From Hyaloperonospora brassicae (Eukaryota; Oomycota; Peronosporomycetes; Peronosporales; Peronosporaceae), in the NCBI GenBank assembly GCA_947650285.1, contig CANTFL010001158.1, positions 1 through 64,000 of the forward strand: a DNA stretch of 64,000 bases, written 5' to 3'. This document shows positions 23,797 to 34,852 of the stretch, in pieces (the stretch's first letter is position 1; each line of letters starts with the position of its first letter). The notes under the pieces are model-generated. The model was given only the letters and a program-made list of their open reading frames with translations. It was not told the DNA's origin and searched no databases. Position numbers and translations under genes: made by a program.

Positions 23797-25862
23797 GCAC
23801 GAGGCACTTGCGCAGGGCCGGGCGAAAGTCAGAATGACTGCGGGGCTGACTCGAGAACGGGGCGGACGGACGGACGGACTTGCAGTAGTGGGGAGTGCTG
23901 CGAAGCTGGCGAACAGTCGCGCGCCGGGGGATGCTGAGAAAGATCGGATTCGGCAGGGTATGGGTTGTGGCCGGACCGGTGTGTGTGGTAAAGTGGGGCT
24001 GCTCTGCCTCGTGACGGTATGCGTTTCTACGAGACTTGTGGTTTGCGCTCCTGTCACGACGTGCCACAAGAAAAAGTGTTATTACTGCCCCTGCGGCACT
24101 GCAAATCTGCGCCATCGGACAACACATGGCGCACAAAAATGCCTCCGACGGCGCAAACTGTTGCCAAGTTTAGTCCTCACGCCGTCGTTGGAACGGGGTC
24201 GGCAACAGTCGAGTCCCACGCGCCCGACCAAAACACCAACTTCAACGACCATCACTGACGAACGCCGTGTCGTCCGAAGGTCGCACGTGCTTGACCAGAC
24301 CTCCTCGATCTTGAAGCGTCACAGGGACGAGGATGGTGCGTACCCATCAAGTGAGTCTCTCGTGCTCTCTCGAGACGGTCGATCGAACGTTCAACTGCCG
24401 CTCAGGTCGTGTACTGTCCACTCCCGGCAAGCGACGGTGCGGCGCCCCTTCGACTGCAACACGTCGCTCGACGTCAACCTGTGTCGCTCCCTGTGAAGCC
24501 ATGCGACGAAGGCAAAAGCTCTTGTGCAAGTGTTAGAGTATGTAGAAAGACTGACGTCTCACTTGCAGACGCAAAGGGCCCTCGATGCCGCCTGATGGGC
24601 ATCGATACGACAGGAGGCACGTCACACTGATAAGTTGCGACTGCAGCAGCGATCAGAATGTCGCTAGTCAGTTTTATCGAGCGAGATCTCCCTCATCCGC
24701 TATTGCAACGTCCTAGTGGCTGCTACGGACACAGGATCGCGATCGGTGCTGCGCGTAGACGCTGACTGGCGCTTATAGGAGGAAGCTGCGTACATTGCCA
24801 CATTGCGTCGAGGAGCATGACACCATCTGAAGTTCCAAGTCGACGAGGTCAATCGGATCATTGTGTGAGAGAGAGAGAGGATACGCGATCGGAGAGTTGT
24901 CTGCATCTAGAAGAGGGTTCGAACCCTTGCTTATCCTGCACGATGATAGATCTAGTTGCAGCACGTACTGGCTGCACGAGATCTGGGATGGAACTCGTGG
25001 AGAAGAAGAGACGGTGGTCATCATGCTCCGACTGAGGTACGTGGCGATTGTCCAGGTGACGAGCGTGGGCGAGCCGACCAGGCTGAAGTCAAGCGAGAAG
25101 TCCGTCGTACCTCGAATCTTAATCTATGGGCTCTGGGCGTACCACCTGTTGGCGGAAACGCCTCTGCAATCGAAGCAGACACTGGCAGACACAACAGCTG
25201 TGAACGATCCGTAAACAAGAGTCGGCAAGAGCCAGCACTTGGATCGGGATGACGCCGTTTCTAGTCGAGAAGATACTTTACAGCTTTCGAGGCTTCCGAG
25301 TCGTGTAGCTATGGTGTTGTCGTCACTTGTCTGCCTTGCTGAGAAGACCGTGTCGGTGTGAGATGAACTCTACGTTGTGTGCGACCGTAAGGCAAGTACG
25401 AGTTCCCAGCTGATCATGTGTACGTCCATCCGGACGCCACAATTGCAGCAAGTGTCTGGCTCGGCACCTTCGACTAAAAGCTAGAGGTACACAGCCATGA
25501 ACTCCTGGTCAGCAACTTCTGCCTGACCGAGCGAGGGTGTCTTTTGGTCCTGCCGTACATTGAGCCTGCCACTTGCACGCATGTCTTCCTACGCGGTGTT
25601 GCGAATGCTCAAGCGTTTACCGCCAGGTCGTGTTTTAGAGCATCGCTTCAGAGCGTGAGCTGCCGTATTGCAAAATGCACACGTCCATATGAGCGCGTAG
25701 ATGGTGTTTACGATCGTGACATTCAGGCTGGTCGTATACTGGCAGATCCCATTGCTGAACGAGTCTGTACATAACCAAAAAGCGTAGCACGAAAACGTCT
25801 CTAGCATTGCACTTCGACTTACAAAGTGCAGCTGCATTCGGCTGCTCCTTTCGTCACCATGA
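23797..25862. other. gene-free interval
   Basis: About 2 kb with overlapping short frames on both strands (for example 23,834-24,496 and 24,861-25,214 plus) but no recognisable domain, no matching exon boundaries and no repeats of note. A decayed element is possible but unproven. Confidence 0.4.
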
Positions 25863-27534
25863 CTACTGCTGCCACTGCGACACGTTCTGCACAATCATTA
25901 TGGTCTGTGCGTCAGAGCCTGCGACCAGCACATCAGACTCGGCGTGAATCGCCACAGCGTTCCATGGCTGGGACCCGGAAGTGAGTTGCTGGACACGGAG
26001 GCCCCCCAATTCCTCAGACTGTCCGCTGGAAGGCGTGACAAGCGGGTCGAACGGGACCACGCTTTGGCTGTCGCTGCTTGCAGACCCGCTGTATCGCTCA
26101 TATTCGACAGGATCGGAGGGGTTGCGACCATGGTGAAAGTCCCAGCGGTTCACCACGGCGTCGTCACTACCCGTGTAGAGATACCGAGGCTGTGCAGAGT
26201 GGACCTTCAGTGCCCGAACGGCACGATGGTGGTGCGTATCAGTTCGGAACGGTGCAGCAAGTTTACGTCGATCCCACAAGCTCACACAACCATCAGCGGC
26301 TCCTGTAATAAGTAGCTCGGGTCGCGTTGGGTGGGTCTCGAGCGAAGTCAAAAACGATCTTGAGCGCGTGCTGCATGTTACAGAGCCGAAGAAAGCATCA
26401 GCGTACTCACGCACGGCACACATTGACACAAACAGGCAACAGCACGTACTCCGGACAGGTCGCAATGGGGGACTGGTTATCCGCTGCGAGATCCCAGATC
26501 CGTAGCTGGCCCGCAGGGCTCGAGCTGCCAAAGCAAGCGGTCAGATCAGTTTGCCAGCACCAGCGCAAAATCTTCGACGATCAGGAGAGCTCACCCAACA
26601 GAAGCGACGACAGAGTCGCGGCCGAGAAACTTTACTGCATTGATCGGCAGTCTGCTCATGTCCTTGCGTTCTGCATCCAACAACAAGGTCAGCGTGTTCT
26701 CGCAAGTGTTTCGTACAACGTCATGTTCACATCCTCCTACGAGCTCCACACCGATTTTGACGACACTCGCGAATTCATCCAGTCTCAGCCACGCCAGAGC
26801 TCCGTCAGCACTGGCAGCCACGAGACTTGTGCGGCTTTCACTGACCTCGACGCACGTCGCTGCAGTGCCAGCAAACACTTGTTCCCACTGCGGCATCGCC
26901 AGCGCTGTCAACATCCCGTCCGCGTCTTCGTCCGTCATGGCGGTATCGTCAGCTGTCGTGCTAGACGACACGCGGTAGGCAAAGATGCCGCCCGTGGACG
27001 ATGCACTGACCAGCAACTTTTCGTCTCGAGTGACTACAAACTGCAACGCGTTCACGCCTCCCTCGTGCTCCGTCGCAGCCACTGTCTTCAGCTCGCACGG
27101 ACGTCCCCCATCGGTCGCTTCGTGTCTAGAAACAGAGTGAGTACACAAGCGAGAGGAACACCGTCAGACTGCACCGGTGCACGCGTTAGCCACCAGTTCT
27201 CCCAGCCACTAACGCACGAGAACTCTCGACGCAGACTCAGTTCGTCCAGCGTCGGACGCACTGGCGCGTGCAGTGTGATGTGATTGATCTGCAGCACGTC
27301 ATGTACCCACGTGCCTCACAATAGTTAGTCGCTGTGTTCCCTGTAGTCCCTATTGCAATAGCGTTTGTGTTGACCTCACGCAAGACGCACCTCGTTGTCC
27401 CAGCCGCCAGACGCTACTGCAGGAAGGACATCGTACTTACTCAGCGCCGTCGCGGACGTGTAGCACACGTCGCTCACTACACACAGCGCCTTGACCTTCT
27501 CCGCCACGAAATGCCGTGAGACGGTGGCGCTCAT
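25863..27534 (-). CDS. NUP43: nucleoporin NUP43-like WD40 protein (five exons)
   Basis: By-eye model: exons 27,391-27,534, 27,218-27,288, 26,595-27,125, 26,450-26,524 and 25,863-26,370, giving 442 aa. Introns are 102, 92, 70 and 79 nt, all GT-AG and phase-consistent. WD40 blades are visible: ASGGWDNE at the end of exon 1, GQLRIWDL in exon 4, and ADGCVSLWDRRK then SDDAVVNRWDFH in exon 5. The ending (VLVAGSDAQTIMIV) resembles the NUP43 C-terminus. NUP43 is a beta-propeller of the Y (Nup107-160) scaffold of the nuclear pore. The second intron is the least certain junction, chosen for phase and GTGCGT donor. Its upstream region carries two tandem repeats. Confidence 0.85.
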
Positions 27535-27593
27535 TGTGCTCCTGGGACGCTCGTGATCCCGTAACTAGAAATAACGGACTGTAACAGCTGTCG

Positions 27594-27687
27594 AAATTTG
27601 AAAGCGGATACGCAAACGGATACGCCAAATGAAAAAGACGGTCTAAATTTGAAAGCGGATGCATACCCCAAATGAAAAAGACTGTCT
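27594..27687 (+). repeat. two imperfect ~45-50-bp direct repeats
   Basis: Copies at 27,594-27,643 and 27,645-27,687 share AAATTTGAAAGCGGAT and CCAAATGAAAAAGAC. They differ by an internal duplication of ACGGATACGC in the first copy. They lie 60-150 bases upstream of the NUP43 start. Confidence 0.85.
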
Positions 27688-27769
27688 AAAGTTAAAAGAC
27701 AATACGCTACGACCATGTGATCATCCGGACAGCGCCACGAAGGACAAGCCATCGAGCTTTTTTCTTGCT

Positions 27770-27862
27770 TGTCCCTCCTCCTCTGCTTGTCCCTCCTCCT
27801 CTGCTTGTTCCTTCCTTCCTCGCTTCCTTCCTCGCTTCCTTCCTCGCTTCCTTCCTTCCTCT
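27770..27862 (+). repeat. pyrimidine-rich CTTCC tandem repeats
   Basis: Two copies of an ~18-bp TGTCCCTCCTCCTCTGCT-type unit are followed by several CTTCCTTCCTCG units. The strand reads almost purely C/T. It lies in the NUP43 upstream region. Confidence 0.9.
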
Positions 27863-28019
27863 TCGTTTCTAGTCCCTCGCTGATGACTCTCCTCCACTCC
27901 AATTCGCTCCACGAAAACTGACGGGCGCAGCCGTGCAATGGCATACCAACCGTGACCTCCTGTAAGAACTCATCCATCCCCTTGACTGGCTCGTCGACAA
28001 TGTGCTGTCGGGGGCGCAA

Positions 28020-29118
28020 TCACTCTGTCTGAGGGGCATGACGGCGTCGAGGCTGGCTCGACGAAGACATTGCTTGCGACTTCTTGTCCTCCTTCTCCCC
28101 GTCTTCCTCGTCCTCCGAGTCGCTGCGGATGTCCTTCTCGACGTTGCCGTCACCCAGCGCCTTGATCACCATCTTGACGATCAAGAGACCCCAGTAGACG
28201 TGGAGCACGAGCAGGAGACACAAGAAGCCGAACCAGACGATGTACACCCAGTACCACACGGACGCATCAACGCCACGGTAGCTGCCAACCTCAATGATTG
28301 GCGCAACAATGTCCCGGTACGCAAACGCGTACACACTGTGCAGGATGTTGTACGAGTAGAAGAACCAGCGCACGAGAAACCACACGAGGGCAAAGAGTCC
28401 GAAGAAGACGTTGGCTACGGTCTCCCATTGCAAGTACACAAACACCTTGGCTGTCGTAGACAACAACAACAACAACCGCACGATCAACAACAGCAGTGTC
28501 AGCCTCACCCACGCTATCGTTCCATCCTACTTGTCTGTACAAGTCGTTGCTCATTCATGCATCAACAAGCACAGCATCGGACGCACCCGTTTCCAGTAAC
28601 AAGTCGTTGACATCGTGGATCATGAGCACGCAGTGGCCGATCCTCGTGAGGTCGACGCTGTAGGAAAAGAGCATCAGCGAGATGGTCGCAAAGTGGTGCA
28701 CCATCATCTCGGCATTGTCCTTGCGCTTGACCGTGTATTGTTTGTTCGTGAGGTTGAGCATAAAGTCGATGCTCTGGAGCCAGAAGCTCAGGTAGACCAT
28801 GTAGTACCACCGCTCGGCCTCACTGGCGACCGCGGGGAAGTCCTGGAAGTACTCCTCCTTGTTGAGGAACCACGTCTCGTGCCAGCCAATGTAGAGGCCA
28901 AAGAGGTGGAAGGCGCCCACGGCCGCGTTCTTGTACAGCGACTCGCGCATTTTGTCCTCCTTGTCCTTCGTCAACCAGCCACTGGACAGCATGTACCGGA
29001 CCGTGGGGCGGATGACCGCCGTGTCGACGACGTAGTGGTAGACGTACAGACCGACTAGGGACATGCCGAAGCGCATGGCCTCTGCGTAGGGGTCGCACTC
29101 GGTCAGGAAGCACGGCAT
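28020..29118 (-). CDS. ceramide synthase (TLC/LAG1 family)
   Basis: Two exons, 28,587-29,118 and 28,020-28,450, with a 136-nt GT-AG intron, giving 320 aa from MPCFLTECDPY. Multiple membrane spans carry the Lag1 motif: VHHFATISLMLFSYS then HDVNDLLLE, with the paired His and HD..D residues needed for acyl transfer. The enzyme N-acylates sphingoid bases in the ER. The joined sequence LLLETAKVFVYLQWE is continuous across the intron as in the family. The acidic/Lys tail (DSEDEEDGEKEDKK) is cytosolic-like. There is no homeobox-like domain. A (TTG)n tract precedes the 3' splice site. The gene lies head-to-tail upstream of NUP43. Confidence 0.92.
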
Positions 29119-30397
29119 TGTTCGAGGCGACGGGCGGAAGCGCGTGGCGCTGGACTGTGTGCGACGGCGTGTTGGGAGCGCAGCGGCTGGTTGGTCGTGC
29201 GTTGCGTAAACAGCGGCCGGAAAACGCCTTACGTCTATTTTGTGCAACGTATTGTGACATTGTGGGTCGTGGGCGTCCGAGCGGGTTATTGCAATACTTG
29301 CTTTTTAATGATGGTGCCATTGCTACAATTATGGACGGAGATGGGTTCATGATCTCGCGCACGCTCTTTTGTATCGTCGTTGTTGGCTGATGGAAAACAA
29401 ATGATCGAGTAGCAGCAGCCCACGATAACTGATGCGCGTTGTGTCGGGTCGTATGTGGCTGAGCAGACCAGAAGGATTACGTATCGCACTGGTGCGGCGT
29501 AAGTCGTGAAGAATGTCCGCAGGTCGTACAGGACGGTATGGTGCAGTGCGAATGACAGCAAGTTCGACGTCGAAGGGTCGAGGGGACGCCGACGTCGCTA
29601 GAACGGAACAAGGAGTGACGAGTGGGACGTTTACAAGAGCAGTTGTGGCGAAGCTGATGGATACGATGTCAACTGTCGCCGACGGCCGCCGTCGTCGTCT
29701 TCGGCACCTGACTGAGGAGTCCACTGGAGGTGTCGTTGTCGCCATCGAGTTGCAGGTCGCAGGAACACGTTCGCTGAGAGGGGTCGTCCGTCATCCAGAA
29801 GCTAAAACGTCAGTGCAGTTGACTCGGCGACGTTAGACGCGTTCGTGGAGTGCTGTTCCGCCACGAGTGACACGAGCACCGACTATGGGTGCGCTAACCC
29901 AGCAGAACAACTCGCCAGTGCAACATGTATGTGTCTGCACGTCAAGTCGTGCACCTGCTGTTGCTGCTGGGACGTGATGATAGTCGCAGCAGTAGCTTCA
30001 AGATCCCTCTGTCGGCTGTGCTAGCGCACATTTGGAAGAAAGGAACGACGTTGCTACACGAGCTGCGGGGGTATAGTGGCATGTGGAATAGGTCGCATCA
30101 TTGACCGAGTGTCGATACCGAACGCGACTATGCGCTCGGACCGGCAAGCAATGGCCATGTCGACGCTCTTTCCATAGTAACTTGTAGTCAAGATACGCTC
30201 CTGCGCACACGTCCGCCCACTGTGTGCAGAAGAGACGGCCGTCGCAACGACGACGTCTCGAGCGTATTTGACAATTGACGTTGGGATTGATGACGAAAGC
30301 GGAGGCGACGGGCGGAGTGGGTGTCGAAGTTGTGAGGTGCGCCACACCACCAAACACATCACTTGCCACTCATCTCTTCTTCGTATCGTCCGCCGTC
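29119..30397. other. divergent intergenic region
   Basis: Lies between the diverging ceramide synthase and FUN14 genes. Short frames on both strands (for example 29,513-29,836 plus) are basic and lack motifs. No repeats stand out. Confidence 0.45.
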
Positions 30398-31219
30398 ATG
30401 TCCATCCACTTGCGCGCGCAGCTCTGTACGTGTCCATACGATAGACCTCTCTCTGTCTCCCGTCTGTATCTCTCTTCTGTACGTGTCCCTCACATGCGCT
30501 TCGCTTTCGTGTGCTTTTTGTTGCAGTTCTCATCCGTCCGCAGTCGCTCAAGCTCAGCGGCCGTGCCATCTCGACGACCAAAACGCTACAGAGTCGCTCG
30601 CGGTCGCTTGCGCTGCATCTCCCGGCGCGATCTCTTCCACAAAAGGCACACGTCGTTGTGGCTGGTGTTGTCACGAGTGCGTCGATGCTGTTGCTGCACA
30701 AGGACTCTGCTTGGTGCCAGCCCGCGGTGCGGTTGTTTGTGGATGGCTACATCGTGCAGGAGAAGTGTATCACTGGTCGCTTACCTGCGGCGTTGCTGCT
30801 TTATTGCAACACAGGACGGACCGTCCGACAGTGGCGACGGCAAGAAGCGGAAGAAGGCCGATGACTCGGTGGACAAGAAGATTGACGCGGTGCTGGGCAA
30901 CTGCGGTGAGCTCACGCTGGCTGGCAGTCTGGGATTCTGCTCGGGCTACGCGCTCAAGCTGGTGGGCAAAGCTGCAGCACTGGCCGTGGGCCTCGTGTTC
31001 ATTGTCGGGCAGGTGGCGGCCTACAATGGCTACATTGACATCAAGTGGGGAAAGCTGCAGAAGGACGCAATCGACAGGGTCGATCCTAACGGGGACGGCA
31101 AGATCGATGGCGTCGATCTCAAGCTGTGGTACCGCAGACTGCTTGCGATCATGAAGACCAAGCTCCCGTCGTCCGTGGGCTTCTCCAGTGGCTTCGCGCT
31201 CGGCATCTACTGCTCGTAA
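30398..31219 (+). CDS. FUN14-domain mitochondrial protein with EF-hand-like loop
   Basis: Three exons: 30,398-30,425, 30,527-30,726 and 30,815-31,219 (introns 101 and 88 nt, GT-AG), 210 aa. The Arg/Ser/Thr-rich, acid-poor N-terminus (MSIHLRAQLFLIRPQSLKLS) looks like a mitochondrial presequence. Exon 3 holds the FUN14 fold: GSLGFCSGYALKLVGKAAA, then GLVFIVGQVAAYNGYIDIKW, and a final SSGFALGIYC. FUN14 proteins sit in the outer membrane and FUNDC1 acts in mitophagy; no LC3-binding motif is seen here. Between the membrane segments is DPNGDGKIDGVD, which fits a calcium-binding EF-hand loop. Confidence 0.88.
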   Translation: MSIHLRAQLCTCPYDRPLSVSRLYLSSVRVPHMRFAFVCFLLQFSSVRSRSSSAAVPSRRPKRYRVARGRLRCISRRDLFHKRHTSLWLVLSRVRRCCCCTRTLLGASPRCGCLWMATSCRRSVSLVAYLRRCCFIATQDGPSDSGDGKKRKKADDSVDKKIDAVLGNCGELTLAGSLGFCSGYALKLVGKAAALAVGLVFIVGQVAAYNGYIDIKWGKLQKDAIDRVDPNGDGKIDGVDLKLWYRRLLAIMKTKLPSSVGFSSGFALGIYCS

Positions 31220-31444
31220 AGGTTGTCGTGCAAGTATACGCTCGATGTACGTCACCTTCGTCAACGTACGAGCACCGGTAGCAACGTGGTGGCAGTCGGG
31301 TTTTGTCACTTGCAGCCGTTATGGTAACAGTGAACACACTTTCGCAGCTCTTGTGTGCGTACGGACAACAACAGTGTTCTGGCGGGTAAACCGGTCGTGA
31401 CAAAATAGACATCGCGTTGCTACGACGTGGTGCTGTCGCCTGCT

Positions 31445-31815
31445 CTACTCTGTTGGAAACGCTTTGGCCAGGAACCCAACGATAATGGACCGGTCGTCTG
31501 CACTGCTCACACCCATGCTCTTCAACTCGCGCGAAAACGCAGGCACGCTGCTGATTCCGTTGCTGATCAGGTTGAGGCCCAAGGTAGCGTATAAGATAAT
31601 CTCTGGTCGAGTGAACGACAAGAACGTGTGCTTGGCGCTGTCGGAGCACGTAGGAAAGCAGTCTTGCCACAGCTTCTCGCGCAGCCGCGTCTTTTGATCG
31701 CTGTCCGCCATCTGTAGCAAAGGCAATGCACATCAAATCGCATCAGCCTTCCGACGTAGCGAGCGAGCGTCTCGTACATTTCAGACCCTACCGTCAGCCG
31801 CATGGACGATGCCAT
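31445..31815 (-). CDS. small unknown protein
   Basis: Model: exon 31,756-31,815 joined to 31,445-31,711 through a 44-nt GT-AG intron, 108 aa, starting MASSMRLTVGSEMYE. The second exon begins at an in-frame ATG (MADSDQKTRLREKLW), so an 88-aa unspliced version is possible, and the intron is short for this genome. The chain has one weakly hydrophobic central segment (PEIILYATLGLNLI) and an ordered, coding-like composition. I do not recognise a family. Confidence 0.5.
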
Positions 31816-32283
31816 TTCGCCTACATCTTGATCAGCCTGTCAATTACGTCAAGACACAAGCACACAGTGCGTTATGGACAAGACTGCGTCAAGTGCTCAA
31901 CGCTTGCCAAGAAAGACGAGCAGAGGATCCTACCGACACGCCCGCATCATGCAAGTCGTGAGCACGGAGCTGGAATCTTCGTGTAGCCAGCTGCGTTGCC
32001 TGCAGCACAAAGAGCACCATCACTATTGGTCAACAATCACATCTCAACGTACGCATCGTGTCGCAGCTTTCCTACGTCCGCGCAAGAAGACCCGTATCGC
32101 AGCAAGTCATCGTACCGTCATGTCCTTCTCGATATAAATCCTGTACGCTTCGTACGTCCGTAGTCGCGGCGTGAAGAGTTTAGGCTTCCACTCCTGCATA
32201 CCCCACCAGCCAAGTGGCCGACAACCAACCGAGCAATCAACCAGTCATCAATCAGTCAGTTCATCACCTCCCCAGCTCCAGCA
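31816..32283. other. intergenic interval
   Basis: No supported gene. Short plus-strand frames show no motif. Confidence 0.45.
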
Positions 32284-32709
32284 TCAAGCGTGACATCGTG
32301 ACAAGTGCGGCCTCCTCCCCACCTCCGCCTCGTCCTCTTCGTCCTCATTCTCGTCCTCATCCTCCTCGTCCACGTCCTCATTGTAATCAAACTCAATCGC
32401 AGCGATCCACCCCCTCTCCAACAGCCTCGCGAGAATGTGGCCAGCCATGCGCGTCCGCGCTTCGCCCACGAGCGTCGCGGCCGTTGCCGTTGCCGTCGGA
32501 GCTGCCGTCGGCACAGCGCCGTCCACCACGAGGTCAGCGTCGCTCTGCTCGCGCTTGACGGTCGTCACTTGCGTCGTAAAGAGCTGCACGCCGTCGCGCT
32601 CGAGCCACTCGCGCAGGACCGTCTCCTCCACGAACTCCATGTCGTTCTCGTCCGACGTCTCGAGGATTCCCGCGTGCTCCAGCAGCACAACAAACTCGTC
32701 TTCGCTCAT
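32284..32709 (-). CDS. small acidic unknown protein
   Basis: 141 aa from ATG (MSEDEFVVLLEHAGILE). Two amphipathic helical stretches are followed by an Ala/Thr/Pro linker, another helix (MAGHILARLLERGWIAA) and a Glu/Asp run (about residues 109-128). The composition looks coding and the start codon is clean. No family is recognised. A (CGA)n microsatellite begins 18 bases upstream of the start. Confidence 0.5.
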   Translation of the reverse strand: MSEDEFVVLLEHAGILETSDENDMEFVEETVLREWLERDGVQLFTTQVTTVKREQSDADLVVDGAVPTAAPTATATAATLVGEARTRMAGHILARLLERGWIAAIEFDYNEDVDEEDEDENEDEEDEAEVGRRPHLSRCHA

Positions 32710-32726
32710 ACTGCGACTGCTATTGC

Positions 32727-32727
32727 C

Positions 32728-32758
<31 letters not shown>

Positions 32759-32806
32759 CGACGACGACGACGACGACGACTACTACTACTGCTGCTGCTG
32801 CTGCTG
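32727..32806 (+). repeat. (CGA)n/(CTG)n trinucleotide microsatellite
   Basis: About 20 CGA/TGA units followed by CTA and CTG units, directly upstream of the acidic-protein start. Confidence 0.93.
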
Positions 32807-33364
32807 GTCCCTCTTTGATTAGCGCGTTATGGCGCCTCGGGACCGGCTGTTGTTTGTGTGTTTGTCAATCACATGTCGCACGAAAAAAGAGGCAGTGAGA
32901 TCGCTGGTTGGCTCAGGTGTGTCACGTGGATACCGACAGCGATCCAGAGGTACTACCGGACGCAAAGTGCGACTTACCGACGGGGACCATCGAGAGCCTT
33001 TCGGCGTGTCGCACGTTTTCTTCCTTCTCTTTTCCGCCTCTTCCTCTTCAACAACAACAACAACAACAACCGACAACACAACATGAGATGTCGTTTGTAA
33101 CTGCGCCCACCCACTTCAACGCCAATGCGACCAAAGTGAAGCCACTTTTGGAATTCGCGCAAGTCCAGACAAGTCTGTGGTCCCGTTTGTCAGACATATA
33201 CATAGCGCGAGCAGTAGCAGTCGCTCGGTCGGTCGCTCGGGCGAGAGCCCATTCGATCCGTAGGCCGCAGACGCTGCTGGTCAACGTCTCTTTCATTGCA
33301 GCAATAGCGGCCACGCAGTTGCATGAACGACGTAAGTGCACGTTTCAGTAAGCGCCACAGCTCT
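32807..33364. other. intergenic interval with (AAC)n tract
   Basis: Contains (CAA)n at about 33,048-33,070. A 147-codon plus frame (32,908-33,351) starts only at a non-ATG codon and has a Gln run from the microsatellite, so it is not called as a gene. Confidence 0.4.
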
Positions 33365-34621
33365 ATGTGCAAGAGCGTCCTACTGCTGGGGCTGCTACGG
33401 GCTACTGGTGCCCTGTGTAGCATTGCGACTCGAGGAGCACATGGCAACTCGCTACAGTCGCAGACCCGAGCAACGTGGCTACTCGACACGACCGATCCGG
33501 CGCTGTATGTGGTCGTGAGCTGCAAGAGGGGACAGGCTGCGTGTGTGGACCAGTGTGCAGAAGTCTCGTGCGCCAGCGATGCTGTGGGGCATTGTCCACT
33601 GAGTCGCACGTCCCGACAGGTGGTCCGTGTGGCTGACCGCTGCGCGAGTTGTCCGCTCGGGGCACTGCGCGTGTCTCGTGCTCACGTTGAGCAGCTCTCG
33701 GGAACGAGTCCGAGCGGGCAGTGGGTTGCCGTCCGGTGGAGGTATGTGGACTGTGCGGGCGAAGGCAGCAGCAGCAGTGTGCAGGAGACGGACGGAACGA
33801 CGCGCGCTGCATCCAGCAGTCAGACGTACACGACGTCAACGTTCGAAGATGCAGTGAAAGAGCCGACTCGGGACGGAGTTCTCCATTACTTGGCGTCAAG
33901 TGACGACGACGACGACGACGATGGAGCTGCAGAGGTCGTCGACACGTCGTTTGGACCATCACGTGTGGCTAACGACAGCGGCAGTCAAATGGGAACGAAC
34001 GGCAGCGGCAGCTACAGCGACCGCACCTTTGCTCTACCGAGCGGGTCCAGTTCAACGGCTCCTCCTGACGATTCGTCGTCGTCGTCTTCTTCCTCCTCAT
34101 CGGACAGTGGCGCTTTGCCTCCGCCGCCGACACTGACGTTTCCTCGTACTGTATCGACATTCGACCGCGTATCTTCCAGCGACGACAATGCGAGCAGCAG
34201 CACAGCAGCTTCTTCCGGGACCGTCAATGAGGACGCGAGCTACTCGGTCGGCACAGTGACAACGGCTGACATTGACAGTCTCTTCAATTCCACGTCAACG
34301 GGTAAGTCAGGTGCAACGGACCCGCTACCGACACCGACGACAGAACCCTCCGCCCACGTGCCGGACGGCGACAGTGACGACACGTCGATGGCAACTTCTG
34401 CCGTGACGAAGAGCCCGTTCTTCTACGCGGCCATCTTACTCGGCCTCGTGGGCCTCATTGGCCTCGTTGTCGGCCATCGCGCCAAGCAGAAACGAAGCGG
34501 CGGCAACGCTCGGCGAGCGTTTCAGCGGTCGGTCGGAACCGTTACCCCCACGTCCGCGTCCTGTCCGGCCCGTTTGTCCCGCACGACTCGAGCGAGCCGC
34601 CACACCATTGCGATTCTATGA
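33365..34621 (+). CDS. secreted/membrane-anchored barwin/expansin-like protein
   Basis: 418 aa, single exon, from MCKSVLLLGLLRATGALC, a signal peptide. About residues 45-135 resemble a six-cysteine double-psi beta-barrel (barwin/EG45/expansin type): QCAEVSC, then VVRVADRCASCPLGALRVS and WVAVRWRYVDC. Such domains bind or loosen cell-wall glucans; catalytic ability cannot be judged. A long Ser/Thr/Asp-rich region follows, then one membrane span (FFYAAILLGLVGLIGLVV), a basic RAKQKR stop-transfer and a tail ending TIAIL. This predicts an anchored wall protein with a glycosylated stalk. It is followed in tandem by a similar-shaped gene. Confidence 0.75.
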   Translation: MCKSVLLLGLLRATGALCSIATRGAHGNSLQSQTRATWLLDTTDPALYVVVSCKRGQAACVDQCAEVSCASDAVGHCPLSRTSRQVVRVADRCASCPLGALRVSRAHVEQLSGTSPSGQWVAVRWRYVDCAGEGSSSSVQETDGTTRAASSSQTYTTSTFEDAVKEPTRDGVLHYLASSDDDDDDDGAAEVVDTSFGPSRVANDSGSQMGTNGSGSYSDRTFALPSGSSSTAPPDDSSSSSSSSSSDSGALPPPPTLTFPRTVSTFDRVSSSDDNASSSTAASSGTVNEDASYSVGTVTTADIDSLFNSTSTGKSGATDPLPTPTTEPSAHVPDGDSDDTSMATSAVTKSPFFYAAILLGLVGLIGLVVGHRAKQKRSGGNARRAFQRSVGTVTPTSASCPARLSRTTRASRHTIAIL

Positions 34622-34852
34622 CCAACTGACTCGCCTCTTGGCCCGAGCTCGTTGGTGGCCATGCAGACGCGACGCCGTGTGCCGTTCTGAAACGCAGGCT
34701 ACTGATATTTCGCCTGCCAGCGCGTTGAACCGACTTTGCTGAATCTCCGGACTCTTCGCGCGGCTCGTGTCGCTTCGACACATATGAGGCGAACGGGTGG
34801 CGTGTCTCCGCCCGGCGCACGTCTCTTGGCTCACTTTACAACTGGCAGCACC

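Noticed and set aside
23834..24496. Plus-strand 220-codon frame
   Set aside because: Arg/Thr/Ser-rich without domain or signal; overlapping open frames on both strands suggest chance.
26327..27283. Plus-strand 318-codon open frame
   Set aside because: Antisense to the NUP43 exons and crossing their introns; no motif of its own.
27531..28019. Minus-strand 162-codon frame downstream of ceramide synthase
   Set aside because: Composition comes from the CTTCC repeats (Lys/Glu/Arg runs) and it overlaps the NUP43 upstream region.
32908..33351. Plus-strand 147-codon frame upstream of the barwin-like gene
   Set aside because: Begins at a non-ATG codon and its Gln run comes from a microsatellite; no family resemblance.
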